A stretch of 64,000 bases of DNA from Nostoc flagelliforme FACHB-838 (lineage in GTDB: Bacteria; Cyanobacteriota; Cyanobacteriia; Cyanobacteriales; Nostocaceae), in assembly GCF_014698065.1 (NCBI RefSeq), contig NZ_JACJSI010000010.1:92902-156901 (forward strand). The letters run 5' to 3'. Position 1 is the stretch's first letter. The number at the start of each line of letters is the position of its first letter. Below the pieces are notes generated by a model, which was not told the DNA's origin, did no database searches, and saw nothing but the letters and a program-made list of their open reading frames with translations. A program made the position numbers and the translations under genes. Shown piece after piece: positions 18,883 to 28,284 of the stretch.

Positions 18883-19307
18883 CCCTTTGTAATCACTCTT
18901 GCCCCATTCAACGTAACACCAGCTCAATATGGGAGCTTCACAAAGCGATAGCGATGTTTAGGTTGGGCTACGCCTAAACTATCTATAACTAATACAAAAG
19001 CCATAACACTTCCTGCCACTGCCGCGACCGTCGTTTTCGATGCTCAAAGAATTCTCCCCAATAATCCTTGCGTTTCTAATCACATCTACAGCCAGTCAAA
19101 AGGCAAAACAGGACATTCATTCAGGAAAAAGTGACTAAAACGTAAATTACCTGGATCTGCCAAAATCCCCATTAGAAACTCGCAATTCTTAATTACATCA
19201 TGAATAAGTATTTAGACCACAATTAAAAGGTTGCGACCTATACAAGTGTGTTACTATAAGGAGTTTCTTAATTAGCAATAACTTTAGCGAGTCTGCTCAT
19301 CTTCACT

Positions 19308-19398
19308 AGACATCTGGTAAAAATGAATGTCGAGACGTAATATTACTACATCTCTACAAGGATTGTGGATAAGGCATATTTAATTTCACCAGATGTCT
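19308..19398 (+). repeat. 91-bp MITE-like element with 15-bp terminal inverted repeats
   Basis: Left end AGACATCTGGTAAAA, right end TTTCACCAGATGTCT; the arms match at 14 of 15 positions. The body has no coding capacity. A 73-bp relative in opposite orientation is at 23059-23131, and a degenerate one lies near 63146-63410. Confidence 0.72.
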
Positions 19399-19510
19399 AT
19401 TCAAAAGCTAGCTACCCACAGCATCTGGTAGAGAGTGTCATTACGAATTACGAATTATGTTGATTGCTTTTGGCAATTTGGCATCCAAAAATTTTCTGTT
19501 GCAGTTTTAA

Positions 19511-19672
19511 TTGAGATATCAACAGGGTTACAGGGAAATTGAGAAAATTCTACAAGGGATCAACTCCCGTCTCAAAAGTCCCACCCAATGGCCAGTTGTT
19601 GACGCTCCCGCTCTCCGAACCACCCTAAAGTGGATGCAGCGCCAGCGTCACTGCTTCACCACAACTGGCTAG
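19511..19672 (+). other. Orphan 53-codon frame, possible gene fragment
   Basis: The frame is open from just after a TAA to a TAG. It has no ATG at its start but a protein-like composition (REIEKILQGINSRLKSPTQW, then TLKWMQRQRHC). I do not recognise it. It may be the 3' end of a decayed gene or chance. Confidence 0.2.
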
Positions 19673-19741
19673 AAATCAAACAAAAAACACATAGTACAAA
19701 TGGACTTATACCATTTCACGAAACACTTGATACAAGTTTAG

Positions 19742-19795
19742 GGGCGTACAGATGTACGTGCCTATAGGCAAATTATATTGTAAAGATTTTTGGCG
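19742..19795 (+). repeat. Second dispersed repeat family, copy 1
   Basis: GGGCGTACAGATGTACG ... TGTAAAGATTTTTGGCG. Related copies are at 23135-23190 (+) and 52705-52757 (-), sharing the GTACAGAT core and the AAAGATTTTTA end. Confidence 0.55.
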
Positions 19796-20116
19796 AAGAG
19801 ATTGATATCTGACCTTTCACTGAATTTAGAAAATCTCTTTTCCTTTAAGGAGAAAGATTTTGAATTTTCCCCTTTCCCGCGTCGGGAAAGGAATTAGGTT
19901 TTTCGTGGGTTTTTCCATACTCAGATTGACACACCAAGGCGATCGCTACGATTTATTTAACCTGTAGCTGTCTGAGTTGACTATTTACCGACAGTAGTAG
20001 CTCTTGAGCTTGCAGAAATCAAAAAATAAGAAACGCTTGTGGTATTAAAGTTACAACTTACTTACCACAAGCATTTTGGGTAGCCATACCGCACAACCGT
20101 TTTGCGCTGTTGTGGT

Positions 20117-21532
20117 TTATAGCTTGGTTTTAGTAACAGAAAAATTTTGGTGTGAGGCATTGGAATGAACTGTCTCATTTACAATGCTTGGCTGATCACT
20201 GGAAATTCGTTGTTTTTGTTTGGGACTGTCCAAGGGTGGGAGTGGATGATTCTCAACCTGGGAATACTGGGAATCAATTCGGTGAGCTTTTTGAGCCATC
20301 CGTTGAAAAAACAGATTGACTAATTTTAATTCCCAAAAAATCTTTTGCGGATCTTTAAGATGAGTTGTGGGTAGTTGCTGTCCCATTTTTTTGAGGGCTA
20401 GACCTACAGGAATTTTAATTTCATCCTGGAGTTTAAGAAAACGGGTAAATATGGGTGCAAAAGCGGACAATACAGAACCAGCACCTCCTCTAGCTTGTTC
20501 CCAACCGATGTAATAAATTCCTTTGTAATCTTCAAGAAATGACCCTCCATAACATTTCACTGTTGCTCCTTTCACCCGTTGCAGTTCTGGAGATAAAAAT
20601 GGATAGGCAAGATGAAAACCAGTTGCACAAACAATTAAATCAAAGGTTTCTCGGCTACCATCCGCAAATTCAACTTCTTTGCCATCTAAATGTCGTACCT
20701 CTGGTTTATAGGTAATGCGACCGTGTTTAATATAATAAGGCACTTCATTATTTAAGGTCGGGTGCTTATCAAAAATTCGATATTTGGGTTCGGGTAGACC
20801 ATAATCTTTGTGCTTACCGAAGGTCAGCAGAATAATTATATAAGTCGTAAACCGCTGAAACCATTGTGGCATCCACCATTCAGTTAAATCGGAAATGGGA
20901 ACACCTACAAAAGTTTTGGGAATAAACCACACAGATTCACGCATACTCAACACAGATTTAGCTCCCACCCTAGCTGCTTCTGAGGCTATATCACAAGCTG
21001 AATTCCCTCCACCAATCACCAAAACTCTCTTTCCACGTAGTTGTTGGGGATTTTTATAATCTTTGGAGTGAATTATTTCCCCATCAAATTCTCCTGAGAA
21101 TTTGGGAAAACGTTTGCACCAGTGATGACCATTACAAATGATAATCCCTTTGTAAATTCGCTGTTCCCCATTATCAAAGGTAACTTCCCAGAAATTATTC
21201 TCAACAGGTCGCACGTAGCTAACTCGACGATTTAGTTCAATATTTTTACGTAGCTCAAAATGGTCAGCAAAAGAGTTTAAGTAATCCCGTATATTTTGAG
21301 CGCTGGGAAAGTCCGGATAATTATCCGGCATGGGAAAATGGGTAAATTGGGTAATCTTCCGTGATGAAATAATGTGTGCAGTTTCATACACGCCATGATA
21401 CCAATTTCCACCAATGTCATCGCTGGCATCAACTTGGTCGTAAGGAATACTCGCGCTCTTGAGCGCTTCAGCCATACTTAATCCGACAAAACCAGCCCCA
21501 AGAATTAAATGCTTGTGAGTAGTGTCTAACAT
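20117..21532 (-). CDS. Flavin-containing monooxygenase-like FAD/NADPH enzyme
   Basis: The ATG at 21532 is chosen over a TTG at 21580. The 471 residues contain the FAD site LILGAGFVGLSMAEAL at the N-terminus, the FMO fingerprint FSGEFDGEIIHSKDY (FxGxxxHxxxY) and the NADPH site VLVIGGGNSACDIASEA. They also contain the later ATGFHLAYPF motif. Such enzymes oxygenate nitrogen, sulfur or ketone groups (FMO or Baeyer-Villiger type); the substrate is unknown. The last 50 residues are polar and poorly conserved in appearance. The gene stands alone between long spacers. Confidence 0.85.
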   Translation of the reverse strand: MLDTTHKHLILGAGFVGLSMAEALKSASIPYDQVDASDDIGGNWYHGVYETAHIISSRKITQFTHFPMPDNYPDFPSAQNIRDYLNSFADHFELRKNIELNRRVSYVRPVENNFWEVTFDNGEQRIYKGIIICNGHHWCKRFPKFSGEFDGEIIHSKDYKNPQQLRGKRVLVIGGGNSACDIASEAARVGAKSVLSMRESVWFIPKTFVGVPISDLTEWWMPQWFQRFTTYIIILLTFGKHKDYGLPEPKYRIFDKHPTLNNEVPYYIKHGRITYKPEVRHLDGKEVEFADGSRETFDLIVCATGFHLAYPFLSPELQRVKGATVKCYGGSFLEDYKGIYYIGWEQARGGAGSVLSAFAPIFTRFLKLQDEIKIPVGLALKKMGQQLPTTHLKDPQKIFWELKLVNLFFQRMAQKAHRIDSQYSQVENHPLPPLDSPKQKQRISSDQPSIVNETVHSNASHQNFSVTKTKL

Positions 21533-22190
21533 AATTTTGAATTTTACTTGACTATTATCTAAACTTTTGGAAGATACCAAGCTAACCCACTCAAAAAGAG
21601 AGAATATCTCGTAAGGATATAAAAAGCGCAGGCTAAAACATCAGGAAATACGTGCAATTTATTGGCAACAATACTTCCAAGGATTTGTGTAAAAATAACC
21701 TGAACAATTTTTACGTGAAAGCTAAATTTAGCAAGCTATCCCAAATAAATTTTGTACTTTTTAGATGATGCCTAATTGCCACCCGCATTACCTGTGTTGT
21801 GTTGTCATATATTTCGGAACACTTTAGCTTCTCTAGCTAGAGTTGTATATCGCTCCGATTGCAAAATTGCAGTACGACTAAAAAATTGATAAACATGGGG
21901 AAGCTTGACGTTATATTCCTAAACTTCATTATTGTGTTTATTTCTGCCGACTTATTATTAGTTTCAAATCTTAGGTGAACTGACAATTTGGAAATGTAGC
22001 AGTAAATACGGCATTTTAATTTAAGAAAATTCTATTTTATTGTATGTTTAATTGTGTCTACCTACTTAAATTCTAAGTTACGATGCAATCTGAAGATTAA
22101 ATAACTCTTAAATCGTGTAAAAGGGTACTCTTGCATCTTGCTTAAATCTGATATCTTCTTGGAACAGCTTTGTTATTTTCAGGTAGATTG
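21533..22190. other. Divergent promoter region, monooxygenase and carbonic anhydrase
   Basis: No gene seen. AT-rich. AGGTAG at 22181-22186 is the probable ribosome site for the carbonic anhydrase ATG at 22191. Confidence 0.45.
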
Positions 22191-22913
22191 ATGAGTCGAG
22201 TTAATGGATTTTTAGGGCGACGTGATTTATTAAAATTTGCCAGTGTAGTAGGTATTGCAGCTACTGTTTTTGGTGATAGCTTTTGGAATACAGAGCAAAC
22301 TGCTGTTGCTGATATTCATCCAGACAACCCGAATCCAGTTAGTTCTAATGAAGCTATCAGACGCTTGCTGGATGGTAATCAAAGATTTATCGATCAGAAA
22401 CGTAAATATCCCGATCAATCACTAGAACGTTTACGATTAGTTGCTAAAGCTCAGTATCCTTTTGCCGCTATATTAGGTTGTGCAGATTCTAGAGTACCTG
22501 CGGAAATCGTCTTCGATCAAGGACTTGGAGATTTATTTGTCGTGCGAGTTGCTGGTAATGTTGTCAGTGACACGGTTATAGGTAGTCTGGAATATTCTAC
22601 GGCAGTATTAGGTTCGCAGCTGATTATGGTTTTGGGTCATAGAAGATGCGGTGCAGTAGCAGAAGCAATCAAAAACGAACCACTTCCTGGCAGAATTGGT
22701 TTAATTGTTGAGGGTATTAAACCATCTGTCGAAAACGTAAAGTTTAGAACAGATGATAATATACAAGATGCAGTTATTGCGAACATTCAGTATCAGACTG
22801 AGAAATTGCAAGAAAGCTCAACTATTTTAGCTAAATTGTTGCGTGAAGGTAAACTAAAAATTGTTGGTGCTTGTTACGATATTGACACTGGTAAAATCAA
22901 CATTATTGATTGA
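22191..22913 (+). CDS. Beta-class carbonic anhydrase with twin-arginine signal
   Basis: The ATG at 22191 has an AGG ribosome site; the in-frame TTG at 22170 does not. The N-terminus MSRVNGFLGRRDLLKFASVV has the RR-x-LLK form of a Tat signal with a hydrophobic stretch after it, so the folded enzyme is probably sent to the periplasm or thylakoid lumen. The mature part has the zinc ligands of beta carbonic anhydrases, GCADSRV (Cys, Asp, Arg) and GHRRCGA (His, Cys), and VRVAGNVV. It interconverts CO2 and bicarbonate. It is distinct in location from the carboxysomal enzyme (inference from the signal). Confidence 0.9.
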   Translation: MSRVNGFLGRRDLLKFASVVGIAATVFGDSFWNTEQTAVADIHPDNPNPVSSNEAIRRLLDGNQRFIDQKRKYPDQSLERLRLVAKAQYPFAAILGCADSRVPAEIVFDQGLGDLFVVRVAGNVVSDTVIGSLEYSTAVLGSQLIMVLGHRRCGAVAEAIKNEPLPGRIGLIVEGIKPSVENVKFRTDDNIQDAVIANIQYQTEKLQESSTILAKLLREGKLKIVGACYDIDTGKINIID

Positions 22914-23058
22914 ATATCTCACACATTTTAGACGTATAATTATTAGTTTAATGATGTTAAAAAAATAATTATTTATAAAAAAGATTAATTAAATTCATTG
23001 CTCTACTTAGAAAAATCTTCCTTATAGCGCTTTACAAAATATCAGTTGCATATATCTT

Positions 23059-23131
23059 AGACATCTGGTGAAATTAAATATGTGTTATCCAGAACCCTTC
23101 TAGAGATGTAGCAGTGCTAGGTCTATACATT
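23059..23131 (-). repeat. Truncated relative of the 91-bp MITE-like element
   Basis: Read on the minus strand it ends ATTTAATTTCACCAGATGTCT like the 19308-19398 element and shares its body; the other inverted end is missing, replaced by the second repeat family at 23135. Confidence 0.68.
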
Positions 23132-23134
23132 GTG

Positions 23135-23190
23135 GGGTCGTACAGATGTTACTCCTACAGCCGATTCATTTATTGCAAAGATTTTTAAAA
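23135..23190 (+). repeat. Second dispersed repeat family, copy 2
   Basis: GTCGTACAGATG ... CCGATTCATTTATTG ... AAAGATTTTTAAAA. It directly abuts the MITE-like fragment. Confidence 0.55.
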
Positions 23191-23599
23191 ATGGTATTGG
23201 CGATGCTTAGGTTGGGCTACGCCAATTTAATCTCACGAAAATTCAGCAAAACCTAAAAACAAAGCACAGTTAAAGCTTGTAACAAATAAACCCAGCAGGG
23301 GCCATATAACAAGGCTGCCTGCCAGGAAGGTATAGTTTATTCTGGCCATGTTTGATTAGGTTAGCGCTTATTCGTAAAAATAATTGCGTATCCCTAGATA
23401 CAATAACTAAATACTTTGGAAAACACAGTTAAGAAAAGTTACTAAATAGGTTAATTTCCAATTAAAACCAACAATTTCCTGAATTGAGGGATAAAGGACA
23501 AGCAGAATAACCATGTCCAATGACCAATGCCCCATACCCAATGCCCCATAATATAAGAAAGCGCTTCACACTTCTTAAATAATCAGCTTTATTAGAACA

Positions 23600-25108
23600 A
23601 TGGCGAGAGACTTGCGGGGATTCATTAAAATTTTGGAAGAAAGAGGACAATTACGGCGAATTTCAGCTTTAGTTGACCCAGATTTAGAAATTGCTGAGAT
23701 TTCCAACCGGATGCTGCAAAAAGGTGGGCCAGGGTTGTTGTTTGAAAACGTCAAAGGTGCTTCCTTCCCGGTGGCGGTGAATTTGATGGGAACCGTGGAA
23801 AGGATTTGTTGGGCGATGAATATGCAGCATCCAGAGGAGTTGGAAACTCTGGGGAAAAAACTGAGTATGCTGCAACAGCCAAAACCGCCGAAGAAGATTT
23901 CCCAGGCGATAGATTTTGGGAAAGTGCTGTTTGATGTGGTGAAGGCGAAACCAGGACGGGACTTTTTCCCCGCTTGCCAGCAAGTTGTACTTAAAGGTAA
24001 TGATTTAGATTTACATAAGTTGCCGTTGATACGTCCTTATATTGGTGATGCTGGCAAGATTATTACGCTGGGACTGGTAATTACCAAAGATTGTGAGACG
24101 GGTACAGCAAATGTAGGTGTGTATCGCTTGCAACTACAATCTAAAAATACGATGACAGTTCACTGGTTATCAGTGCGGGGTGGGGCGAGGCATTTGCGAA
24201 AAGCGGCCGAACGTGGGAAAAAATTAGAAGTTGCGATCGCACTTGGTGTAGATCCTCTAATTATTATGGCAGCTGCCACACCCATCCCTGTAGATTTATC
24301 AGAATGGCTGTTTGCTGGACTCTATGGCGGTTCAGGTGTGCAGTTAGCGAAGTGTAAAACTGTCGATTTGGAAGTTCCCGCAGATTCAGAATTTGTTTTG
24401 GAAGGCACGATTACACCAGGGGAAGTTTTACCAGATGGGCCTTTTGGCGACCACATGGGTTATTACGGCGGTGTAGAAGATTCGCCCTTGGTACGCTTTG
24501 AGTGTATGACGCACCGGAAAAATCCGATTTACTTAACAACATTTAGCGGACGTCCACCGAAAGAAGAAGCGATGATGGCGATCGCACTAAATCGCATTTA
24601 TACTCCCATACTGCGGCAACAAGTATCAGAAATTGTCGATTTCTTCCTACCAATGGAAGCTTTGAGTTACAAAGCGGCGATTATTTCCATTGATAAAGCA
24701 TATCCGGGACAAGCGCGACGGGCAGCTTTAGCATTTTGGAGTGCCTTACCACAATTTACATACACAAAATTTGTAATTGTGGTAGACAAAGACATAAATA
24801 TTCGCGATCCGCGTCAAGTTGTGTGGGCGATTAGTTCCAAAGTTGACCCCGTGCGGGATGTCTTTATTTTGCCAAATACACCTTTTGATACGTTGGATTT
24901 TGCCAGTGAAAAGATTGGCTTAGGTGGACGCATGGGAATTGATGCAACTACAAAGATTCCGCCGGAAACAGACCATGAATGGGGTTCGCCTTTAGAGTCT
25001 GACCCAGATGTGGCGGCAATGGTAGAAAGGCGATGGGCGGAGTATGGTTTAGCAGAGTTGCAGTTAGGAGAAGTAGACCCGAATTTGTTTGGCTATGATA
25101 TGAGGTAA
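23600..25108 (+). CDS. ubiD: UbiD-family decarboxylase
   Basis: The 502-residue protein begins MARDLRGFIKILEERGQLRR and shows the UbiD landmarks GGPGLLFENVKG, the long prFMN/metal region around VYRLQLQSKNTMTVHW and ERGKKLEVAIALG, and FGDHMGYYGG followed by a conserved acidic stretch. These enzymes use prenylated FMN to decarboxylate aromatic acids. In quinone synthesis the substrate is 4-hydroxy-3-polyprenylbenzoate; in cyanobacteria the likely role is plastoquinone synthesis (inference). Full length; the flavin prenyltransferase UbiX is not in the window. Confidence 0.92.
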   Translation: MARDLRGFIKILEERGQLRRISALVDPDLEIAEISNRMLQKGGPGLLFENVKGASFPVAVNLMGTVERICWAMNMQHPEELETLGKKLSMLQQPKPPKKISQAIDFGKVLFDVVKAKPGRDFFPACQQVVLKGNDLDLHKLPLIRPYIGDAGKIITLGLVITKDCETGTANVGVYRLQLQSKNTMTVHWLSVRGGARHLRKAAERGKKLEVAIALGVDPLIIMAAATPIPVDLSEWLFAGLYGGSGVQLAKCKTVDLEVPADSEFVLEGTITPGEVLPDGPFGDHMGYYGGVEDSPLVRFECMTHRKNPIYLTTFSGRPPKEEAMMAIALNRIYTPILRQQVSEIVDFFLPMEALSYKAAIISIDKAYPGQARRAALAFWSALPQFTYTKFVIVVDKDINIRDPRQVVWAISSKVDPVRDVFILPNTPFDTLDFASEKIGLGGRMGIDATTKIPPETDHEWGSPLESDPDVAAMVERRWAEYGLAELQLGEVDPNLFGYDMR

Positions 25109-25170
25109 CGCGTTAAAGAATATTTGGGCGACTAGAAGTCAATACGTTTAGGTTAAGCATTTCTTTCTTC

Positions 25171-25220
25171 TCTTTGCGTCCTTCTCTAACGAACCGCAAA
25201 GGACGCAAAGGACGCAAAGA
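25171..25220. repeat. Hairpin after ubiD with tandem AAAGGACGC units
   Basis: TCTTTGCGTCCTT (25171-25183) is exactly complementary to AAGGACGCAAAGA (25208-25220). The right arm is part of a tandem AAAGGACGC repeat. It may end transcription of ubiD and the convergent ftsW, or be a Nostoc dispersed hairpin. Confidence 0.55.
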
Positions 25221-25370
25221 ATGCGTTCACGCAGCGTATCGCAGAGAAGTTAAGAGTTAGAGAATAGAAATTTAAAGGTGATTTACCCATCATAATTTAA
25301 TGCGATAGACCACTAGCTCAATGAAGAGACAGGGAAATGGGTCATTTTCCCCTGCTCCCTGCCCCTTTTC

Positions 25371-26579
25371 CTATTTTTCAATTCTATTTTTCTGAAAAAC
25401 TCTGCGTCTGCGCCCATTTTCAATCATAGGTTTTCGCAACGGTACTACCTCAGCTTCGCTACTCTCGCGTGCTACTCGAATCAGCAACCCAGCAGCGATT
25501 AAGCTAGCAATCATGGAATTACCACCATAACTAAACATAGGCAAAGGTAAGCCTGTAGTTGGTAAAGAACCCGTAGCAACACCGATGTGGAGCAACGATT
25601 GTCCTACCATCAAAGTCGTCACGCCGATCGCTACTAATCGCTGTACTATATTTTTAGCCTTCAGCGCCACAATTAATCCGAGAGTAGCAAATGTACCTAA
25701 AAGTACTAACAACACCATACTGCCAACAAAGCCAAACTCTTCAGCGAACACCGCAAAAATAAAATCGGTGTCCTGAATTGGTAAATAAAATAGCTTTTGC
25801 TGAGAAAGCCCAAATCCAGCTCCCCAAGTTTTGCCAGAACCCACAGCTAGTAGGCTTTGCACCAACTGGTAGCCATCTCCTGTCGGATCCGCCCAGGGAT
25901 TGAAGAATGACATCACCCGCTTACGCTGATACTCTTTGATGCTAATACTGAGTACTGCCAACATCACTCCACCAATTGCTGTTCCTCCCAGATACTTGTA
26001 AGGTAAACCAGCTGCGAGAGCAATTAGCCAAATAGTCATGCCGCAAAGTCCTGTTGTACTCAAGTTAGGTTGGGCAAGAATTCCTAAAAGTACCAAACCG
26101 AAAATACCCAACCAAGACAAGCGAATCCGCCAACTGATTCGTTCCCACTGACCAAAAAGCCGCGCACTTTGCAGCACTAAAAAGGGTTTAATTAATTCTG
26201 AAGGTTGAATCGGAATTGGCCCGATCGCAATCCAACGCGCTGCATCAAAAGCCTTTTTTCCCAATCCTGGGATCAGTGTGACAAAAATTAACGCCAAAAA
26301 TAGCAACAAAAACCAATGGGCTAGTCCCAAAATTTTCTGCAATGGTAAATTAACAATAATATTGAATCCGATTAAGGAAACTAAGACCCAAAGCAGTTGA
26401 CGCTTAAAGTAGTACAACCCATCATTATGACGGCCATCAGCGACGGGATAGGATGCTGAAAATAGCATGATCAAGCCGACGAACAGCCAAATCAACGTTA
26501 ACCAGCGCAACAACCGCGCTTCTAAGGCCCAGTTGGAGACTGAACTATCAAAAATTGGAATCAGGCGGCGTAGATTCAC
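25371..26579 (-). CDS. ftsW: FtsW/RodA-family peptidoglycan glycosyltransferase
   Basis: The 402 residues, from a GTG start, have about ten membrane helices. SEDS family landmarks are present: RWIAIGPIPIQPSELIKP, a large loop with YQLVQSLLAVGSGKTWGAGFG, the motif FIFAVFAEEFGFVGS, and LPTTGLPLPMFSYGGNS. This matches FtsW more than RodA, because of GLPLPMFSYGG and the basic C-terminal tail. It would polymerise lipid II glycan at the division septum with a partner transpeptidase. The tail RRRRVFQKNRIEK is cytosolic. It stands alone, not in a dcw cluster, as is usual in cyanobacteria. Confidence 0.88.
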   Translation of the reverse strand: MNLRRLIPIFDSSVSNWALEARLLRWLTLIWLFVGLIMLFSASYPVADGRHNDGLYYFKRQLLWVLVSLIGFNIIVNLPLQKILGLAHWFLLLFLALIFVTLIPGLGKKAFDAARWIAIGPIPIQPSELIKPFLVLQSARLFGQWERISWRIRLSWLGIFGLVLLGILAQPNLSTTGLCGMTIWLIALAAGLPYKYLGGTAIGGVMLAVLSISIKEYQRKRVMSFFNPWADPTGDGYQLVQSLLAVGSGKTWGAGFGLSQQKLFYLPIQDTDFIFAVFAEEFGFVGSMVLLVLLGTFATLGLIVALKAKNIVQRLVAIGVTTLMVGQSLLHIGVATGSLPTTGLPLPMFSYGGNSMIASLIAAGLLIRVARESSEAEVVPLRKPMIENGRRRRVFQKNRIEK

Positions 26580-26850
26580 GATCAGTACAGGTAAAAAGTT
26601 AGAAATTAGGAGTTAGAAATAAAGCTCATAAATCATAACTTATAACTGATAAGCAGGCTTTACAACCATAAATTTTAAAGTTGTCAACTTCAATACACTG
26701 CTCGATCAATATTTGCGATCGCTGCATGGAAAGTTACAAGCATAATTTGATACATTAATAAGTAATTTAAAGAATAATTTAGAGTTCTCCTGAATCTAAG
26801 GCTTTTTTAGTTCAGAAGTTCGGAGAGTCAAAATCATCAAGTGGTGAGTC

Positions 26851-27144
26851 TTACTCCCCCATTGCAAGCATTGCTGAGTTGTGACAATTCATAAAACTCA
26901 AGGATTTAATGCCATTAACTGTTTGTCTGTCTATAGACAGGGGAATTTTAATCCAGAACTCAGTTCCTTGTCCAGGTTGTGATACACATCTCAGTGTTCC
27001 CCCATGTTTTTCAACTATAATTTGATAGCTAATTGATAAACCTAATCTTGTACCCTTACCTACAGGCTTAGTTGTAAAAAATGGATTAAACAGTCGTTCC
27101 TTAACTGCTTCTGTCATTCCTGAACCATTATCAGCAATTCGTAC
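26851..27144 (-). pseudogene. Remnant of a sensor histidine kinase ATPase domain
   Basis: Reading upstream of the ATG at 27117 the frame continues as VRIADNGSGMTEAVKE, then meets TGA. What remains is the last third of an HATPase_c domain: G1 box DNGSG, F box FNPFFTTKPVGKG, G2-like TRLGLSISY and the end GTEFWIKIPL. The H box, N box and sensor part are gone, and the first Gly of the G2 box (normally GTGLGLS) is Arg. It cannot be functional. The flanks give no trace of the N-terminal part. Confidence 0.78.
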
Positions 27145-27241
27145 TCAACTTATCTGTCAGAGTTGCGCTGAGAGTAATTACGGTGTTATTTATTGAATAC
27201 TCAATTACCAGATTTTTTCTAGTATCAATTCTTAAATAAAA

Positions 27242-27263
27242 AAGAGGTCTTTCTTGACCTCTT
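27242..27263 (-). terminator. Terminator of the apc cluster
   Basis: On the minus strand, 36 bases after the apcC stop, AAGAGGTC pairs with GACCTCTT around a six-base loop and is followed by TTTTTATTT. This is a classic Rho-independent form. Confidence 0.8.
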
Positions 27264-27298
27264 AGCAATTCTCTAAAATAATGTTTTATCTACAGCAA

Positions 27299-27505
27299 TT
27301 ACGACAACCCAGTATTAGCACCTTGCTTACCAGTTGCTAGTTCCACCTTGATGATTGTGCCGCCTGCTTTTTGAATGCGTTGCTGTTCACGGAACCAGTT
27401 CTCATAGGGAACTAACTTAGTAAAGTAAGTATTTTGGAGTTCGCGTTGGGTACGAATTCGGGTTTGGCTAGGAACTAGAGCAGTAATTTTAAACAAACGG
27501 GACAT
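27299..27505 (-). CDS. apcC: Phycobilisome small core linker ApcC (about 7.8 kDa)
   Basis: The 68-residue protein MSRLFKITALVPSQTRIRTQ... with LQNTYFTKLVPYENWFREQQRIQKAGGTI is the CpcD/ApcC-type linker fold. ApcC caps allophycocyanin trimers at the ends of core cylinders and shapes energy transfer. It is the last gene of the apcEABC cluster, 226 bases after apcB, just before the terminator. Confidence 0.95.
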   Translation of the reverse strand: MSRLFKITALVPSQTRIRTQRELQNTYFTKLVPYENWFREQQRIQKAGGTIIKVELATGKQGANTGLS

Positions 27506-27730
27506 AATTTTGAAAATCTCCTGTATACCTTGTGAAAACTTTTTTATCTCAAAATCTTGAGTGCATATCTTTTAATCATTCAAAGGCTGGAAATCAAACA
27601 TCAATACTAGACCACCAAACACTCATCACTGATAATTAACCAAAGATAAGCAATATAACGTTCTAGCACTCACGGCTGATTTCCAGACCTTAATAAAGCC
27701 GCACTTAAATTCTTAAGCGCAAACTAGTTC

Positions 27731-28219
27731 TTAGCTTAAGCCAGAGGAGATATAGTCTAAGTAAACGCCCATTTCCTTACCAGCATCAGAACCTACCAAA
27801 CTGGCGGTTACTTCCTTGATGGCTTGGATAGCTTGCACGGTAGCACCAACGGGAACTCCTAAAGAGTTGTAGGTTTCCTTCAAGCCATTTAGTACACGCT
27901 CATCCAGAATGGAAGGATCGCCAGCCAACATTGCATAGGTGGCATAGCGGAGGTAGTAGTCCAAATCACGGATGCAAGCAGCATAGCGGCGGGTGGTGTA
28001 CATATTACCACCGGGACGGGTGATGTCAGAGTACAGCAAAGATTTTGCTACAGCTTCTTTGACGATCGCAGCAGCGTTAGCGCTGATGGTGCTAGCAGCA
28101 CGTACCCGCAGTTCGCCAGTAGCAAAGTAGCCTTTTAGCTTTTCTAAAGCAGAAGAGTCTAGGTATTTACCTTGAACATCTGCGGAGTTAATGACAGCGG
28201 TAATTGCGTCTTGAGCCAT
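27731..28219 (-). CDS. apcB: Allophycocyanin beta subunit
   Basis: The 162-residue globin-like phycobiliprotein carries the chromophore-binding segment [20 protein letters not shown], whose Cys takes one phycocyanobilin, and the usual Asn in GGNMYTTRR (the asparagine that is N-methylated in beta chains). It pairs with ApcA to form (alpha-beta)3 trimers of the phycobilisome core. It lies 65 bases after apcA on the same transcript. Confidence 0.97.
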   Translation of the reverse strand: MAQDAITAVINSADVQGKYLDSSALEKLKGYFATGELRVRAASTISANAAAIVKEAVAKSLLYSDITRPGGNMYTTRRYAACIRDLDYYLRYATYAMLAGDPSILDERVLNGLKETYNSLGVPVGATVQAIQAIKEVTASLVGSDAGKEMGVYLDYISSGLS

Positions 28220-28284
28220 GTTGTTAATTCCTTATTTCCAACCGTATTGCAATACTTCTGTTTCAGTAGGTAAACAGCTTTACC

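Larger units (their letters stand above)
18883..20116. other. 1.2-kb repeat-rich spacer
   Basis: No confident gene. It holds a MITE-like element (19308-19398), one copy of a second dispersed repeat (19742-19795), an orphan 53-codon frame (19511-19672) and an AGGTTGGGCTACGCCT-type repeat near 18959. The last recurs near 23210 and, in altered form, near 61268. Confidence 0.5.
22914..23599. other. Repeat-bearing spacer before ubiD
   Basis: No gene seen. It contains two adjacent dispersed repeats (23059-23131 and 23135-23190), an AGGTTGGGCTACGCC motif near 23211 and Nostoc heptamers near 23510-23550. Confidence 0.5.
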
